Shown: positions 7,644 to 14,618 of the stretch, one piece after another
Numbering within the stretch: the stretch's first letter is position 1
Layout: each line of letters begins with the position of its first letter
Assembly (NCBI RefSeq): GCF_000383615.1
Contig: NZ_KB911636.1
Coordinates: 1-36,285, forward strand
Length of the DNA stretch: 36,285 nt
Source of the DNA: Streptomyces canus 299MFChir4.1
GTDB lineage: Bacteria; Actinomycetota; Actinomycetes; Streptomycetales; Streptomycetaceae
Reading direction: 5' to 3'
The notes under the pieces: model-generated
The model's database searches: none
What the model was told of the DNA's origin: nothing
What the model saw: the letters and a program-made list of their open reading frames with translations, nothing else
Position numbers and translations under genes: made by a program

Positions 7644-9839
7644 TCAGTCCCGCCCGGAAACGGTCTCGGCACGCCGGACAAGTTCCCGGAACCGTTCGCC
7701 GAGTTGGTCGGAGTCCGGGGCTGGTTCCGAGCCTGCCACCCCTTCCCACCATTGCGCTGATGCCACGTCACCGAGGTCGGCGGCCACGGCTGCGGCCACG
7801 CCCGCCAAGTGTGTCCGCGGCCGCTCGTCCTGCTGGGGGGAGAGTTCGGCGGCGGCGGCGAGCATCACGGCGGCGTCGTCCAGGCGTCCTTCGCTGCGGG
7901 CGGCCTGCGCGCACTCCGCGAGGACCGCTGGGACCGAGAACTCACTGCCCAGCTTTCGCGCCGTGTCCGCGGCGGTCCGCCAGTGCCGCGCCGCCGCGGC
8001 CCGGTCGCCGCGCAACAGCGCGCCGTCGCCGTAGCCGATCGGCACGTGCACGGCCGCCCACACGTCGCGTTCCGCATCAAGGCGCTTCTTCATCAGGACC
8101 TCTGCCCTGGCCAGCAGAGTCTGTGAACCGTCGAAGTCCTCCAGGCGCAGCGCCGCGGCCGACGCGAAGATCGCTGCTTCCGCGGCCAGCGAGGCGTCGT
8201 CGATCCGCTCGGCAAGGCGCATCGCCCGCTCCGCGGTGGTGAACAGATCCGCGGCGACGCGATTGGACCCGGCGCGCGCCACCAGCCAGCGGGCCCGCCC
8301 ATGTTCGCTCAGGTCGTTCTCGTGCAGGCGGTTGGTCCAGGCGAGGGCTTCGTGGGTGTGGCCGGTCATCCACAGCGGCAGCCACACCGACCACAGCAGC
8401 TCGGCGGCGGCGTCGTACCGGCCGGTGTCGACGAGGTGGTCGAAGCCGAGCCGCAGCACATGGCGGTCGGTCTCGACCTGCTCGACCGCCGTCATGTCGC
8501 CGCGGCCCCGGATCCGCGCACCGTGTTCGCGTCCCGCCCGCAGGGCCCATCGGGCCACGCCCCGACGGACGTGTTCTCGGTCGGCCGGTTCGAGGGTCTC
8601 GACGGCGTGCCGGCGGACCGGTTCCAGCAGCCGGTACCGCGTGACCGGCCCCGTGTCGTCGGCGCGAGCCACCAGGGAGTGCTCGATCAGCTCGGCGAGT
8701 GCCCCCACCGCATCCGCCGCGTCCGGCGCGGCGATCGCGTCGACGGTGTCGAGGGAGAAGCTGCCCGGCACCATGGCAAGCCGGGGGAGCAGGCGCTGGG
8801 CCGCGGGGCCGAGCATCTGGCAGCTCCACTCGATGGTGGCCGCCATGGTGCGTTGCCGCGCCGGCAGGTCCTGTGGGCCGGCCACGGGCAGTTCCGTGAG
8901 CGCGTCGATCCGCTCAAGCAGCGCCCGCGGCCCCAGCCGGGAGGCTGCGGCGGCCAGAAGTTCGATGGCCAGGGGCAGCCCGTCGGCCTGTCGGCACAGT
9001 TGCGCGACGGCACTGTCGTCTGCCCTCCCCATGGGCGGTGCCCCGGCGGCGGCCAGCCGCTCGCCGAAGAGCCGCTCCGCCGCGCTCGGAGCGAGTGGGG
9101 CGATACGCACCTCGCGTTCCCGGCGTAGGCGCAGCGGGACGCGGCTGGTGGCCAGGATCACCGTGTCGGGGGAGGCCGTGAGCAGCTCGGCCAGGTGGGG
9201 GCCGCAGGTCGTGACGCGCTCCAGGTTGTCGAGCACGAGCAGGGCCGACGTCCCGGCGAGATGCTCCGCGAGTCCGGTCACGGTGTCGGCGGTACAGGCC
9301 GCCGCGTGGGCCACGGCCGCGAGGGCGTCGTCGGGTTCGGTGACGTCGGTGAGGTCGGCGAAGTACACGGTGCCCGGGCGCTCGGCGGCCATCACATCGG
9401 CGGCTACGAGGGCGACGGTGGTCTTGCCCACCCCGCCCGGACCGGTGAGCGTCACCAGCCGGCCCGGCGTGGTGGCCAGGGCGGCGACGATCTCCGCGAC
9501 CTCGTCGTCACGCCCGATCACCTCGACGCTCGGCGGCGACGGCGTGCGGGGCGTCAGCTTGCGGGACGGCATTTCGAGCGCCGCGTCCCCGGCCCGGCCC
9601 AGGGTGGACAGCAGCGCCATGCGGTCGGCGTCGCGGAGCTGCAGCGCCGTGGCCAGCGCCCGCACGGTGTGCGGCTGGGGCTGGGTCCGTCGCCCGCGTT
9701 CCAGCGCGCTGACCGCGTCGACGGACATCCTGGCGGCTGTGGCCAGCTCCTGCTGGGTAAGCGACCTGGCCTCCCTTAAGTCCCGCAGGAGCGCCGCGAA
9801 GCTGATCGTCTTCCGTGCCGGTCCCGCTGAATCGTTCAC
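7644..9839 (-). CDS. XRE-type HTH regulator with NB-ARC/AAA ATPase (STAND) domain
   Basis: A 731-residue regulator (from the GTG at 9839). An HTH_31/XRE domain (about residues 10-65; LREARSLTQQELATAARMSV, SALERGRR) is followed by a linker and a P-loop NTPase domain (GRDDEVAEIV; Walker A GPGGVGKTT; Walker B SALLVLDNLE; sensor ATSR). The C-terminal half is helical and TPR-like with many Ala/Arg helices. This is the layout of STAND activators, in which nucleotide and ligand control oligomerisation. The frame stays open upstream to 9926, but those codons read through tandem GTCCGG boxes and look like promoter DNA; a CATAAT -10 sits 7 bases before the GTG, suggesting a leaderless start. It is divergent from the SnoaL/SRPBCC gene, its likely target. 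Confidence 0.88.
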   Translation of the reverse strand: MNDSAGPARKTISFAALLRDLREARSLTQQELATAARMSVDAVSALERGRRTQPQPHTVRALATALQLRDADRMALLSTLGRAGDAALEMPSRKLTPRTPSPPSVEVIGRDDEVAEIVAALATTPGRLVTLTGPGGVGKTTVALVAADVMAAERPGTVYFADLTDVTEPDDALAAVAHAAACTADTVTGLAEHLAGTSALLVLDNLERVTTCGPHLAELLTASPDTVILATSRVPLRLRREREVRIAPLAPSAAERLFGERLAAAGAPPMGRADDSAVAQLCRQADGLPLAIELLAAAASRLGPRALLERIDALTELPVAGPQDLPARQRTMAATIEWSCQMLGPAAQRLLPRLAMVPGSFSLDTVDAIAAPDAADAVGALAELIEHSLVARADDTGPVTRYRLLEPVRRHAVETLEPADREHVRRGVARWALRAGREHGARIRGRGDMTAVEQVETDRHVLRLGFDHLVDTGRYDAAAELLWSVWLPLWMTGHTHEALAWTNRLHENDLSEHGRARWLVARAGSNRVAADLFTTAERAMRLAERIDDASLAAEAAIFASAAALRLEDFDGSQTLLARAEVLMKKRLDAERDVWAAVHVPIGYGDGALLRGDRAAAARHWRTAADTARKLGSEFSVPAVLAECAQAARSEGRLDDAAVMLAAAAELSPQQDERPRTHLAGVAAAVAADLGDVASAQWWEGVAGSEPAPDSDQLGERFRELVRRAETVSGRD

Positions 9840-9846
9840 GATGTCG

Positions 9847-9852
9847 ATTATG
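9847..9852 (-). promoter_or_regulatory. -10 element of a possible leaderless promoter
   Basis: On the minus strand CATAAT is followed by 7 bases and then the GTG at 9839. This spacing puts transcription start at or next to the start codon. No Shine-Dalgarno sequence precedes this GTG, which fits leaderless translation, common in actinomycetes. Confidence 0.45.
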
Positions 9853-9860
9853 CCCGCCGG

Positions 9861-9914
9861 GTCCGGACGGCTGTCCGGACGGCTGTCCGGTCGGTGTCCC
9901 GGCAGTGTCCGGTT
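9861..9914. repeat. Five tandem GTCCGG-type boxes, one helical turn apart
   Basis: GTCCGGAC at 9861, GTCCGGAC at 9873, GTCCGGTC at 9885, GTCCCGGC at 9896 and GTCCGGTT at 9907 are spaced 12, 12, 11 and 11 bases. The first two are perfect palindromes. They lie between the divergent regulator and the SnoaL/SRPBCC gene and reach into the -35 region of the regulator's promoter. Side-by-side binding by an oligomeric regulator on one face of the helix is the natural reading. Confidence 0.65.
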
Positions 9915-9981
9915 GTCGGGCAGCACCTCCGATGGCCACGATCGACATGACAGGACGAACCCCCGCTAGGAGATCCACGCC

Positions 9982-10785
9982 ATGCTCCCCCAGGCCCTTC
10001 AATCACTGCGCGACGCGATCAACTCCCACGTCCCGGAACGGATCGCCGACTGTTTCACCGAGGACTACGTCGCCGAACGACCGCTGCGACCGGCCGAAGG
10101 GTTCATCGGTTCCGGCGAGGTCGCCGCGAACTGGACGAAGATCCTGGCCGGGCTGCCCGACCTCCACGTCGAGATCCTGCGCCACGCCCAGAACGGCGAC
10201 GAGTTGTGGTCGGAGTGGGAGTATCGAGGCACCGCCCCGACCGGGGCGACGGTCCTGCTGCGCGGCCCGGTCATCCTCACCAGCCGCGACGGACGAATCG
10301 CCTGGGCCCGGTTCTACCCCGACCCGGTCACCATGGAGGGCCCGACCCACACCACCGTCTCCCAGGTACTGAACGCACCGGCCGAACGGATCTTCGCCGT
10401 CCTGCGCGACCCTCGCCGCCACCCCGAACTCGACGCAACCGGCCGGCTGCGGCACGCTGAGACCTCCCAGCCGCTCGCCGCTGTCGGCGACACCTTCATC
10501 ATGGCCATGTACAGCGAGGAGCACGGCGACCACCGGATCGAGAACCGCGTCGTCACCTTCACCGAGAACCAGATCATCGGCTGGGCCCCCGGACAGCCCG
10601 GACAGCGCCCAAGCGGGCACCGCTTCACCTGGAAGCTCACCCCGACCGACGACGGACGCACGAAGGTGACCCAGACCTACGACTGGGCGGCGGTCACACA
10701 CCCGGCAGACCTGGTGCGACTGCCAGTCGTCTCCGCCGACGAACTCAACGCATCGCTGACCCACCTGGCCGGGGCGCTGGCCTAG
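9982..10785 (+). CDS. SnoaL-like / SRPBCC double-domain protein
   Basis: A 267-residue protein with two related small-molecule folds. Residues 1-115 form a SnoaL/NTF2-like ester cyclase domain (LRDAINSHVPERIADCFTED, GRIAWARFYPD). Residues about 120-267 form an SRPBCC (polyketide cyclase/START-like) domain (SQVLNAPAERIFAVLRDPRR, DHRIENRVVTF, KVTQTYDWAAV). Both folds have a deep hydrophobic cavity. The fused form is known from uncharacterised actinomycete proteins; enzyme activity or ligand binding are both possible. AGGAG lies 9 bases before the ATG. It starts 142 bases from the divergent regulator and is probably switched on by it through the GTCCGG boxes. Confidence 0.85.
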   Translation: MLPQALQSLRDAINSHVPERIADCFTEDYVAERPLRPAEGFIGSGEVAANWTKILAGLPDLHVEILRHAQNGDELWSEWEYRGTAPTGATVLLRGPVILTSRDGRIAWARFYPDPVTMEGPTHTTVSQVLNAPAERIFAVLRDPRRHPELDATGRLRHAETSQPLAAVGDTFIMAMYSEEHGDHRIENRVVTFTENQIIGWAPGQPGQRPSGHRFTWKLTPTDDGRTKVTQTYDWAAVTHPADLVRLPVVSADELNASLTHLAGALA

Positions 10786-11447
10786 CCGTTCTCTCCACGA
10801 AGGTTGGTGACAGCGATCACTGACCTGTGATCTTGAAGTGGCTGAGGGTCCCCTGGCCGGGTGTGGATTGCGAGATCTTCTGCACCGGCGACCAGAAAGG
10901 CCCTCGTGCCCCACCTGCACCCCAGACCGAGACCGGACGTCTGCGCCTGGCCCGCTGCGTCGTGGACGACAACTGACCCCTGCGCCGGGCCACTGGGGTC
11001 CGGCGGATCTCGATGTGGCGCACTGCTCCGCGAGTGATGGACGCGCCGGGCTGAGGCTGAGTAAGACCGGCCGGACGCAGAAGCGCCACGGCGTCCTGTG
11101 CCTCAGATGGGCGGAGAACAGGGCAATCCGCCGGGCACCTCGCCCAGCCCTGCGGGGCGGCCTGTCGCGCCGCCACATAGTCGGACCAGTTCCCGCCGAC
11201 GAGGGTGGCCCAGCGTTCGGCTGTCTTGGGGTGGATGCCGAGCAGGTCTGCGATGACCATGGGCGGCAGGCCTGCCTGCCAGCGCGTCCATCATGGCGGT
11301 GTTCCGTGCTGCCCGGACGGGCAGACCATGCTGCCTCAGAGGCTGCCGGCGAACACCTCCCGGAATCCGCGGCAGGCATGGCCGTCTGACGTCGTGCGGT
11401 TCCCGGGCTGTGCGTGGTCCGTTGTCGAGGTGTTGTGCATGTGAGCG
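10786..11447. other. Relic-rich stretch between SRPBCC gene and tetR
   Basis: No intact gene is visible in these 660 bases. One short recombinase-like remnant is readable on the minus strand (11160-11275). The rest shows only short, unconvincing open frames. Confidence 0.5.
11160..11275 (-). pseudogene. Recombinase/HTH C-terminal remnant
   Basis: The minus strand encodes MVIADLLGIHPKTAERWATL followed by GGNWSDYVAAR. This is the helix-turn-helix-like tail seen at the C-terminus of many Streptomyces integrase-like or transposon-associated proteins (IADLLGVSPxTAxRWA...WADYLAAR). Nothing upstream continues in frame. Only the tail survives. Confidence 0.45.
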
Positions 11448-12056
11448 TCAGCGTCCCTGCGCGTCCCAGTTCGCGAGCACGGCATCGGCCGCGGCATGCA
11501 GGTCCCGGGCTGATGTGCCGTCGCGCACCTGGGTCGAAATGCCGAGCAGGAAGCCGTGAATCATGGACGTCACGCCGTCCATGTCGGTGTCTTCGTGGAG
11601 TTCTCCTGAGACGATGCCGCGTACGACGCACGCCCTGATACGTGTTCGATCCGCCGCGCGACGCGCCGCTACGACCTTTCGGGCTGCGGCTTCTCCCCCT
11701 CCGGGCGCTCGGACCGTGCCCGAGAGGGCGACGAGGCATCCGCGAGGGTGGGACGTGTCGGTCTGCATGTCGATGGACCCGTGCAGGAGCCGGGCGACGG
11801 CCTCGCGGGGACTCATTGCCTCGTCGGCGACGACATCGGTGACGCTGCCCGGTCCGGCGATGTAGTGCTCAACGGCCTTCTCGAAGAGTCCCTCCTTCGA
11901 GCCGAAGGCGCCGTACAGGCTTGCGGAAGACAGCCCGGTGGCCTCGCGTAGCTGAGCCAGCGATGTCGCTTCGTAGCCCTGTTCCCAGAACAGCAGCATC
12001 GCGGCTTCCAGGACGACCTCCATGTCGAAGGCGCGGGGACGGCCGACGGGAGACAC
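11448..12056 (-). CDS. TetR/AcrR family transcriptional regulator
   Basis: A 202-residue TetR protein. The N-terminal domain begins SPVGRPRAFD and shows EAAMLLFWEQGYEATSLAQL and LSSASLYGAFGSKEGLF (helix-turn-helix, about residues 14-60). The C-terminal half resembles the TetR_C_16/YxaF-like class. The GTG at 12056 is chosen because GGAGGAGG lies 6 bases before it; the frame is open further upstream to 12263 only by chance across the promoter region. It is divergent from an MFS exporter gene with two CGGAT...ATCC(G) repeats between them, so it probably represses the exporter and itself. Confidence 0.93.
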   Translation of the reverse strand: MSPVGRPRAFDMEVVLEAAMLLFWEQGYEATSLAQLREATGLSSASLYGAFGSKEGLFEKAVEHYIAGPGSVTDVVADEAMSPREAVARLLHGSIDMQTDTSHPRGCLVALSGTVRAPGGGEAAARKVVAARRAADRTRIRACVVRGIVSGELHEDTDMDGVTSMIHGFLLGISTQVRDGTSARDLHAAADAVLANWDAQGR

Positions 12057-12074
12057 GGTGAACCTCCTCCATAA

Positions 12075-12089
12075 CGGATTGACTGATCC
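12075..12089. promoter_or_regulatory. Operator copy 1 (tetR side)
   Basis: CGGATTGACTGATCC has the half-site CGGATTGA of the palindrome at 12123-12138. It lies 19 bases before the tetR GTG, overlapping the end of its promoter. Confidence 0.5.
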
Positions 12090-12092
12090 AGT

Positions 12093-12122
12093 TTGACACT
12101 CGTCAGAACCCACCGTCAATAT
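12093..12122 (+). promoter_or_regulatory. Promoter of the MFS gene
   Basis: A consensus -35 TTGACA (12093-12098) is followed by 18 bases and CAATAT (12117-12122). On the other strand TTGACG (12119-12114) and CAAACT form a face-to-face promoter for tetR in the same DNA. The two divergent promoters thus overlap almost completely. Confidence 0.55.
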
Positions 12123-12138
12123 CGGATCGTTCAATCCG
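12123..12138. promoter_or_regulatory. Operator copy 2 (MFS side)
   Basis: CGGATCGTTCAATCCG is an imperfect palindrome (CGGAT...ATCCG). It directly follows the -10 of the MFS promoter, where bound repressor would block transcription start. Confidence 0.55.
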
Positions 12139-12162
12139 AAACTTGTGGAGGAGCCCGACCCG

Positions 12163-13356
12163 ATGACCACCACGTTCCCCGCATCGACTCGCGATCGAGC
12201 GCGCGAGTCGCTTCCCATTCCGGCACTGGTGACGATGGCGTGTACCGGATTCATCGTGATCATGACCGAGACGCTGCCGGCGGGACTGCTCCCGCAGGTG
12301 GCCGGTGGACTCGGCGTCTCCGAAGGCGGCGCGGGCCAGCTCGTGAGCGCCTACGCGATCGGCACGGTCCTCGCGGCGATACCCGCGATCATGCTGACGC
12401 GCGGGACACGGCGGAAGCCGCTCCTCCTCGCCGGCCTGCTCGGGTTCCTCATCGCGAACGCCGTCACCGCTGTGTCGCCGTCGCTCGCCGTGGCTCTTGT
12501 CGCCCGGTTCATCGGGGGAGCCTTCTCCGGCCTGCTGTGGGGCATGCTGGCCGGATACGCCCGGCGTATCGCCGCACCCGAGCACGCCGGGCGTGCCCTT
12601 GCCATCGCCATGACCGGAACCCCTGTCGCGCTCTCCGTCGGGACACCCCTGGGCGCCTGGCTCGGTTCGACGGTCGGATGGCGCTGGTCCTTCGCCGCGA
12701 TGTCCCTGCTCAGTGTCGTCGTCATGGTCATTGTGAAGTTCGTCGTGCCCGACGCCCCGGGGCAGTCGGCGCAGACCCGCGCTCCGCTCACCCGAGTGCT
12801 GGGCATTCCCGGCGTGGCGACCATACTCGCCGTCGTATTCATCTGGATGCTCGCGCACAACCTGCTCTACACCTACATCGCCTCCTACCTGCAGCAGATG
12901 CGTCTCGCACTCCGTCCCGACGTTGCACTTCTCGTCTTCGGCGTCGCCGCGTTCGCAGGGATCTGGATCACCGGCGTGTTCATCGACCGCGCACTGCGCA
13001 GGCTCACCCTGGCGAGTGTGGCCCTGTTCATCGTCGCCGGCGCGCTTCTCGCCGCCGCGCAGCACTCCACGGTGTTCGTGCTGCTCGCGATCGTCCTGTG
13101 GGGCGTCGCGTTCGGCGGCGCGGCGACGCAGTTGCAGACGGCCATCGGGGAGGCCGTGGGCGAGAACGCCGATGCGGCGAACGCCATGCTGACGACCTCC
13201 TTCAACCTGGCGATCTTCGCGGGCAGTGCCTTGGGGGCTGTGATCGTCGATGGCGTGGGCGCACAGGTGCTTCCAGCCGGGATGATCGCTCTCTCACTCG
13301 TGGCGGTCGTCACGGTCGGCTGCGGTCGGCGCGCGGCATTCCCCACAGGGCGGTGA
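12163..13356 (+). CDS. MFS transporter, drug/sugar efflux type
   Basis: A 397-residue integral membrane protein with the pattern of 12 membrane helices. The first helix has VTMACTGFIVIMTETLPAGL, typical of the AraJ/YdhP/CmlR group of proton-driven DHA1 exporters; motif A-like RGTRRKPLLLAG lies in loop 2-3 and a motif C-like GTPVALSVGTPLGAWLG in helix 5. The ATG at 12163 is preferred over an in-frame GTG at 12145 because GGAGGAG (12147-12153) lies 9 bases before it. Placed divergent from its TetR repressor, it is most likely an inducible exporter of a toxic compound. The substrate cannot be read from sequence. Confidence 0.92.
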   Translation: MTTTFPASTRDRARESLPIPALVTMACTGFIVIMTETLPAGLLPQVAGGLGVSEGGAGQLVSAYAIGTVLAAIPAIMLTRGTRRKPLLLAGLLGFLIANAVTAVSPSLAVALVARFIGGAFSGLLWGMLAGYARRIAAPEHAGRALAIAMTGTPVALSVGTPLGAWLGSTVGWRWSFAAMSLLSVVVMVIVKFVVPDAPGQSAQTRAPLTRVLGIPGVATILAVVFIWMLAHNLLYTYIASYLQQMRLALRPDVALLVFGVAAFAGIWITGVFIDRALRRLTLASVALFIVAGALLAAAQHSTVFVLLAIVLWGVAFGGAATQLQTAIGEAVGENADAANAMLTTSFNLAIFAGSALGAVIVDGVGAQVLPAGMIALSLVAVVTVGCGRRAAFPTGR

Positions 13357-13363
13357 TCGACAA

Positions 13364-13609
13364 TTGACCGGGCCACACCTGGTGGCCTGGGTGTGGGCGG
13401 ACGGAAACTGGTCGCCGCACCGCTACGGGGTCTACCTCTCCTTCCTGCACACCGCCGCCGGGAAGTTGGTCGCCAGCGACGGCTGGCCGTCCGACGCGGG
13501 GCCCGACCTTCTCGAACGCGCACTTTTCAGCCTGCCGCCGTCTTCTTTCCAGGCCGGCGGCTCCGCACCACGCCACGAATCCTCTACCAGCGGTAGAGGA
13601 GAGGGGTAG
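13364..13609 (+). CDS. Small hypothetical protein, possibly 5'-truncated
   Basis: An 81-codon frame with genuine-looking codon use (G/C at most third positions) encodes GPHLVAWVWADGNW, HRYGVYLSFLHTAAGKLVAS and LLERALFSLPP. It has only a TTG start 8 bases after the MFS stop and no ribosome binding site, so the original start may be lost. Its end overlaps the operator of the toxin-antitoxin pair. I do not recognise the family. Confidence 0.4.
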   Translation: MTGPHLVAWVWADGNWSPHRYGVYLSFLHTAAGKLVASDGWPSDAGPDLLERALFSLPPSSFQAGGSAPRHESSTSGRGEG

Positions 13610-13611
13610 AG
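13582..13611. promoter_or_regulatory. Operator of the toxin-antitoxin operon
   Basis: CTCTACC-AGC-GGTAGAG is a perfect 7+7 inverted repeat (13582-13598), and a third GGTAGAG copy follows at 13605-13611, just before the antitoxin ATG. Such repeats are the usual binding sites for ribbon-helix-helix antitoxins that repress their own operon. Confidence 0.65.
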
Positions 13612-13618
13612 TACGGGT

Positions 13619-13894
13619 ATGGCAGCAGACGAGACGAGCATCAAGGTGAGCACAGCCGCGCGGGACCGGCTCGCCCAGCTGGCGACCGAGCACGGCACCA
13701 CCATCCGCGGCCTGGTGGAGGACCTCGCGCAGGGCACTCCGACCCAGGCCGAGTACGCCGAGCGGGCCGAGCTGGCCCGTGCCGAGCTCGCCGCCGCCCT
13801 CGGCCACGCCCCCAGCCCGGAGGCTGAGGCGAAGGCCCGGGCGCTGCTGGAGCGCCTGGGCGCCGCCGCGCACGGCCCGCAGGCGGCCGCGTAG
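13619..13894 (+). CDS. Ribbon-helix-helix antitoxin
   Basis: A 91-residue protein. The N-terminus (TSIKVSTAARDRLAQLATEH, then GTTIRGLVEDLAQG) is a MetJ/Arc-type ribbon-helix-helix: one beta strand followed by two helices. The Ala/Glu-rich C-terminal half is the part expected to wrap around the toxin. The next gene starts at the last base of its stop codon (TAGTG), a standard antitoxin-toxin junction. The palindrome at 13582-13598 suggests self-repression. Confidence 0.82.
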   Translation: MAADETSIKVSTAARDRLAQLATEHGTTIRGLVEDLAQGTPTQAEYAERAELARAELAAALGHAPSPEAEAKARALLERLGAAAHGPQAAA

Positions 13895-14292
13895 TGGCGG
13901 CGATCTCGGTAGTCCTGGACCACACGACCGCCGCCGCCTTGTACGACCCGAAGGACCCGTTCAACGAGGCGGTCGCCGCGTTCTACGTCCAGGCCTCGGG
14001 CGGACTCGGTGACCTGTGTGCGCCGGTGCTGTCCCTGACTGCCGGCGACGCCGAACGGCCGGGCCTGCTCGGCTACATCAAGGGGCTGCGGTTCATCCGG
14101 ATCGAGGCGTTCGACACCGACGCCGCGGTCACCGCCACCGAATTGCTGCGCTTCGGGCACTCCTGGCCCGCCGTCCATGCCATCCACAGCGCCCGCCCCT
14201 CCGCCGCCCACCCCAGCGGACGGTTCCTGCTCACCCTGACGCCGAAGGCGTACGCGGGCACCGGCGTCCAGGCGGTCCACCCCGGCCAGTAA
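13894..14292 (+). CDS. PIN-like toxin (VapC-related)
   Basis: A 132-residue protein translated with the antitoxin through a one-base overlap. It opens with a beta strand and the first acidic residue of the PIN fold (VVLDHT, D9), has the conserved AGDAERPGLL segment in the middle, and ends with RFLLTLTPKAYAG. In classical VapC nucleases the last segment reads T-x-D; here it is T-L-T, and the preceding Asp cluster is replaced by WPAVHAIHSA. This divergent form is seen in Streptomyces PIN-like proteins. The likely role is an RNase-type or otherwise inhibitory toxin; whether it still cleaves RNA is uncertain because an acidic residue is missing. Confidence 0.7.
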   Translation: MAAISVVLDHTTAAALYDPKDPFNEAVAAFYVQASGGLGDLCAPVLSLTAGDAERPGLLGYIKGLRFIRIEAFDTDAAVTATELLRFGHSWPAVHAIHSARPSAAHPSGRFLLTLTPKAYAGTGVQAVHPGQ

Positions 14293-14327
14293 CCGTCACC
14301 GCTCTCGTCCGCCGCCGTCTGACAGCC

Positions 14328-14351
14328 GCCCGCGCAGGGGGCTGCGCGGGC
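14328..14351 (+). terminator. Strong stem-loop terminator after the toxin gene
   Basis: GCCCGCGCAG and CTGCGCGGGC form a perfect 10-bp stem with a GGGG loop, 36 bases past the toxin stop. There is no T-tract, as is common in Streptomyces. Confidence 0.65.
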
Positions 14352-14440
14352 CGTCGGCGAGCTGGAAGCGGTTTCCGTCCCCCGTCGTCTACGTCAGCAG
14401 GAACCTTCGCGGCAAACCCCAACCCGTCGGCCCTCGTCCG

Positions 14441-14551
14441 CCGTCGGCCCGCGCCGTCACCCGCCGAATCCTCACGAACCCCCATGCCCTGCCCGAAGGC
14501 GACCGGATTCAGCTCAAGGCCGTCCTGGCCAACTGCCCCGAAGCCATGTCA
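14441..14551 (+). pseudogene. ISL3-family transposase remnant
   Basis: A short plus-strand frame encodes VTRRILTNPHALPEGDRIQL and KAVLANCPEA. This matches the helical region in the C-terminal half of ISL3 transposases (TNPxxLxExxxLxLKxxLAxCPEL). Both sides are lost. The flanking bases up to 14618 show nothing else. Confidence 0.55.
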
Positions 14552-14618
14552 GAACCGGTCCCAAGACGCCTACGCACCCTGATGACCTCGGTCTTCGGTC
14601 TGGAGAAGGAGCTCGGTG

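Noticed and set aside
9861..9914. SARP binding heptamers
   Set aside because: Spacing of 11-12 bases recalls SARP sites, but the neighbouring regulator has an XRE helix-turn-helix rather than a SARP winged-helix domain, so I do not assign SARP control.
9840..9926. 29-codon N-terminal extension of the HTH/NB-ARC regulator
   Set aside because: The codons are read through tandem GTCCGG boxes and a -10 element; the GTG at 9926 directly abuts GGAG, leaving no spacing for a ribosome binding site.
8236..9969. 577-codon plus-strand open frame
   Set aside because: It lies antisense to the HTH/NB-ARC regulator, whose domains are clear; its translation is Ser/Arg-rich with no motif. It is a GC-bias shadow.
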